Source: Ruminococcus sp. JC304 (GTDB lineage: Bacteria > Bacillota > Clostridia > Lachnospirales > Lachnospiraceae). From it: a DNA stretch of 64,000 bases. How positions within the stretch are numbered: position 1 is the stretch's first letter; each line of letters opens with the position of its first letter. A program made the translations under genes and the position numbers. Below are positions 61,570 to 64,000 of this stretch, piece by piece. The notes beneath the pieces were generated by a model, which was not told the DNA's origin, ran no database searches, and was given only the letters and a program-made list of their open reading frames with translations. The stretch lies in assembly GCA_000285855.2 (NCBI GenBank), contig HE978651.1, positions 2,499,290 to 2,563,289 of the forward strand, written 5' to 3'.

Positions 61570-63579
61570 TCAGGACTTTCTTTGGTGCACCCGACATCTT
61601 TTTTTGATTTCTACTTTCTGTACTTTAGACCAGTCTCCATATTCCAGCCTGCCATTAGCTTTTTTCTTATATCCCCGGCAATACAGATAATATTTTCCTT
61701 TCTGAATGTGCTTAAGCGTCATGTAGGTATCCGTTTTTACATTTTTAAACTTTTTTTCTGCTGCAAATTTTTGTTTTGCAAGATTTTTCCTGTCAGATAC
61801 CAATACACATTGATATCCCTGCGCTTGTGCAGAAGCTTCTGCTATACAAACCCTAACTATATTACTGTTGTCATATGTTCTGGCTTTCCCCAGCAACGGT
61901 GCATTAAGTTTTTTATATGCGGCAATTTTTATCGGCATTTTTACTGTTGTATCCAGATGGTCGCCATTTGTTTCAGGATCATCAAATATCAATTCTCCCA
62001 TAACTACAAATTTCTGTGCTTTTTTACAGTTTTTCTGATAAGCACAGTGTTTAACATCCCATTTCACATCTACAGCAAAAGTCGTTTTTTTCTCGGCTCC
62101 ATAAACATGTATATATTCGGGCAGACCTAATCCTTCCTGTGTTTTTTTCACACCATTTACATGTTTTATTGTCTGTAGTTCAGAAGGTACTACTCCGCAA
62201 AAGTATTGATCACTTACCTCAAAACGATAGTATATTGATTTACAGAATATTTTTCCTTCTGAATTCTCTCCCATAACCTTAAGTTCAAGGGAATGCCAGC
62301 CCGTGGGCAGATTTTCTTTTGGCTGCACATTTATGGTAACTGTTTCTCCTGCCTTTAATGTTCTTGTGGATGGCATACTTATTTTAAACTCAGTACTGTT
62401 TTTATCTATATACAGAGTCATATCTTCCCGGCTGACATTTTTCACTTCCATGGATAAGGCTTCAGGCAGTGTATCATATTTCCATATCTTCGTTCCAAAA
62501 TCTGTCTTGTCTGCTGTGACCTGAAGATACTCTGTCTTGTCCGGTTTCTCTCTGTCCATCTTTATATGTATTGGATATCTGCTTCCGTCATTTGCACAAA
62601 GATAAACCACTTCATCATAAACTCCGTATTCCTGTTTGGGCATGATCATAAGCCTCTCCTGCTGCCCTGGCTTCAAATCTTTCAGCTTAATCTGTCCCGG
62701 ATCAATTTCATTCAATCCTTCCTTATCCATAAATACGAAATGTCTCAGTTCTGAAGCATCTACTGTAACCGTAGTATCTTTCTGTCCGGTAACTCTGAAA
62801 TATATTCCTTTCGGCCAGTCTTCCCAGCTCTCCTCATCCTCTGTAAACCAAATCCTGTCATATTCCGGCTTTAAATCATAATCCCTGTCCGAAGATGGTC
62901 CTATGGTCAGCTTCAGATTTATGTCACAGGATGCGCCTTCTTCTGTATGAACTGTTACTGTTTCTTCATATGTTCCCCTTGGGAGCTGCTTCTGAAGGCT
63001 CACTTCCACCCACAAATAGGTGTGCGTTTCAATCTCTTCCCTATCACTTACTTTACATTTGAAATAAGTCCCTTCTATTGTTTCATATACCGGATGCAAG
63101 GTTTGGGTTCCTGTGTTGATCAGAGGTACTTTTCCTGAATAATCGCTGCTTTGACTTTCCGGAATTACTCCCAGGTCCTCATTCGAATCCAGCTTCGCCT
63201 GATCATAATTATCCAGAAGCTCCAGTCTGTAAGGAACCTCCTCTCTTTCCCTGCTTCTAATCTGAAAAGAGATGTTTTTATATACAATCAGTTCTCCGTT
63301 ATCCGCCTGAACTCCAAAGGAATAATACCCCATTCTCTTCGGCATTCCACTGAGCACTCCATCTTCGGAAAAAGTAAAACCATCCGGCAGCTTATTCTCT
63401 CCGCACAATTTCCACTTCACAGGCATTTCACTGTCAGACTTCAGTTGTACAGAATAAAATTTATCTACATGACCGTATTCCAGTTTATCCGTCAAAATAG
63501 AAAATACTTCTGAGGGATTATCTTTTGTTTCATCGTTTTCTGCATCTGCATTAAATACTTCAGATGAATCCGGTGACAT
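61570..63579 (-). pseudogene. Surface protein with Ig-like domains, 5' part removed by an IS
   Basis: The 669-codon frame is a C-terminal portion. Its ATG and next codon belong to the right end of the adjacent IS element; there is no ribosome binding site or signal peptide. Domains in order: a putative-Ig/cadherin-like module (LPDGFTFSEDGVLSGMPKRM, the He_PIG pattern), repeated beta-sandwich modules of the kind seen in ASH/HYDIN-like and fibronectin repeats (GTYEETVTVHTEEGASCDIN, LKDLKPGQQERLMIMPKQEY, GETVTINVQPKENLPTGWHS), and a fibronectin-III-like end (KGKYYLYCRGYKKKANGRLE). No cell-wall anchor motif is seen. The rest of the gene may continue beyond the IS, outside the window. Confidence 0.75.
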
Positions 63580-63715
63580 GCTCCCGCCACTTAAATCTTA
63601 CAGATTTTGAAGTGGGAGCTTCCTGCTCGATTGCCCTTCAGGGCAAAGCTAAAACAGGCTATCCCCGCGTGTCCCGCGGTTCTTTTTTATCCGGTTACGG
63701 ATCTTTTCTGTGCTA
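63573..63715 (-). ncRNA. IS605-type right end and candidate TnpB guide RNA scaffold
   Basis: The 143 bp after tnpB contain three stems on the minus strand: CCGCG-GGACA-CGCGG, TTGCCC-TGAA-GGGCAA, and a long GCTCCC-ACTT...AAATCT-GTA-AGATTT...AAGT-GG-GGGAGC hairpin, ending in ATGTCAC. This is the expected layout of the element's right end, which in related elements is transcribed as the omega/reRNA. The guide would be the flanking sequence after the end, beginning CGGATTCATCTGAAGT (63572 downward). The exact cleavage point (63573/63572) is inferred from the TCAC end. Confidence 0.7.
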
Positions 63716-64000
63716 TTATGCACATTTTTTATATATTCTTTTTCCTTCTTCCAGAATATTGACCGCCGCATTCACATCCCGGTCCATCCGGTTTCCACAT
63801 TCGCATAGGTATATCCGTTCTGATAATGCCAGCTCTTTCTTCTTATATCCGCATACGCTGCATATCTTACTGGATGCAAAATATCTGTCTACTTTTATCA
63901 GATATTTTCCACGTTCTTCCAGCTTATATCCAAGCATGGAAAGGAACTGACCGTATCCGTTATCCTGTATCCCTTTTCCGAAATGCAGACCTCCGGCCAT
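63716..64000 (-). CDS. tnpB: TnpB RNA-guided endonuclease (C-terminal part)
   Basis: At least 94 codons, open at the right edge. It shows the C-terminal end of the RuvC domain with its zinc finger (SSKICSVCGYKKKELALSER, then YLCECGNRMDRDVNAAVNIL): two Cys-x-x-Cys / Cys-x-Cys pairs and the last RuvC aspartate in DRDVNAA. The catalytic residue in this part is intact, so the protein may be active. In relatives TnpB uses an RNA from the element's right end to cut DNA next to a transposon-specific motif. Confidence 0.92.
   Translation of the reverse strand: MAGGLHFGKGIQDNGYGQFLSMLGYKLEERGKYLIKVDRYFASSKICSVCGYKKKELALSERIYLCECGNRMDRDVNAAVNILEEGKRIYKKCA

Larger units (their letters stand above)
63573..64000 (-). 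mobile_element. IS200/IS605-family element (right part)
   Basis: Consists of the tnpB C-terminus and the right-end hairpin region; the left end, any tnpA and the rest of tnpB lie beyond the window. The element interrupts the surface-protein gene. Confidence 0.85.

Overview
The window comes from a spore-forming, low-to-medium-GC Gram-positive of the Clostridia, most likely Lachnospiraceae (Blautia/Ruminococcus/Dorea-like). The reasons are the complete spoIIA and spoVA operons, T-box leaders for trp and valS, MurT/GatD, a Crh-like HPr next to whiA and rapZ, an LTA-synthase-type sulfatase, a long L17, and tRNAs without encoded CCA. Most genes lie on the minus strand.

Layout. 1-4506: trpE-G-D-C-F (trpF cut by the window edge) behind a tryptophan T-box. 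4533-6243: an NCS2 purine-type permease behind an attenuator-like leader and a 59-bp inverted repeat. 6341-6628: tRNA-Met and tRNA-Val with a near-consensus promoter. 6765-10979: a membrane acyltransferase and the metNIQ methionine importer. 11000-13900 is the accessory part: a Crp/Fnr-like regulator that has lost its DNA-binding helix-turn-helix, a fibronectin-III remnant fused behind it, an orphan secreted protein, and an N-terminal Abi_2 fragment still preceded by a promoter and a small-RNA-like hairpin/terminator unit.

13910-26467: purL, a LysR regulator, Mrp with a CsoR-type metal repressor, xpt, and a tight five-gene unit GDPD-murT-gatD-WYL regulator-lipoprotein. 26663-43307: the S10-spc-alpha ribosomal superoperon (rpsJ to rplQ, with secY, adk, map, infA, rpoA), with a structured S10 leader, an internal terminator after infA and a second promoter before rpmJ. 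43394-48428: a SipW-like membrane protein, crh-like, whiA, rapZ, murB and tcdA. 48575-53342: spoVAB-AC-AD-AE-AA on the plus strand, convergent with spoIIAA-spoIIAB-sigF. 53391-61524: a zinc-ribbon/TPR protein, a 50-aa ORF, folC, an LTA-synthase-like enzyme, and valS behind a valine T-box. 61570-64000: a surface protein whose 5' part is cut off by the right end of an IS200/IS605-type element carrying tnpB.

Beyond the genes, the most notable signals are two families of short palindromic repeats placed just after minus-strand genes (a 23-bp hairpin in four copies, one with a compensatory base change, and a 42-bp palindrome in two copies), several uncharacterised leader or 3' structures (NCS2, purL 3' end, rpmJ-rpsM gap), the Abi_2/sRNA relic, and the truncated Crp-like gene that keeps a perfect TTGAT-N4-ATCAA site upstream. 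No CRISPR array, prophage or complete defence locus was seen. All functional calls come from reading the sequence and family knowledge; no database search was run.
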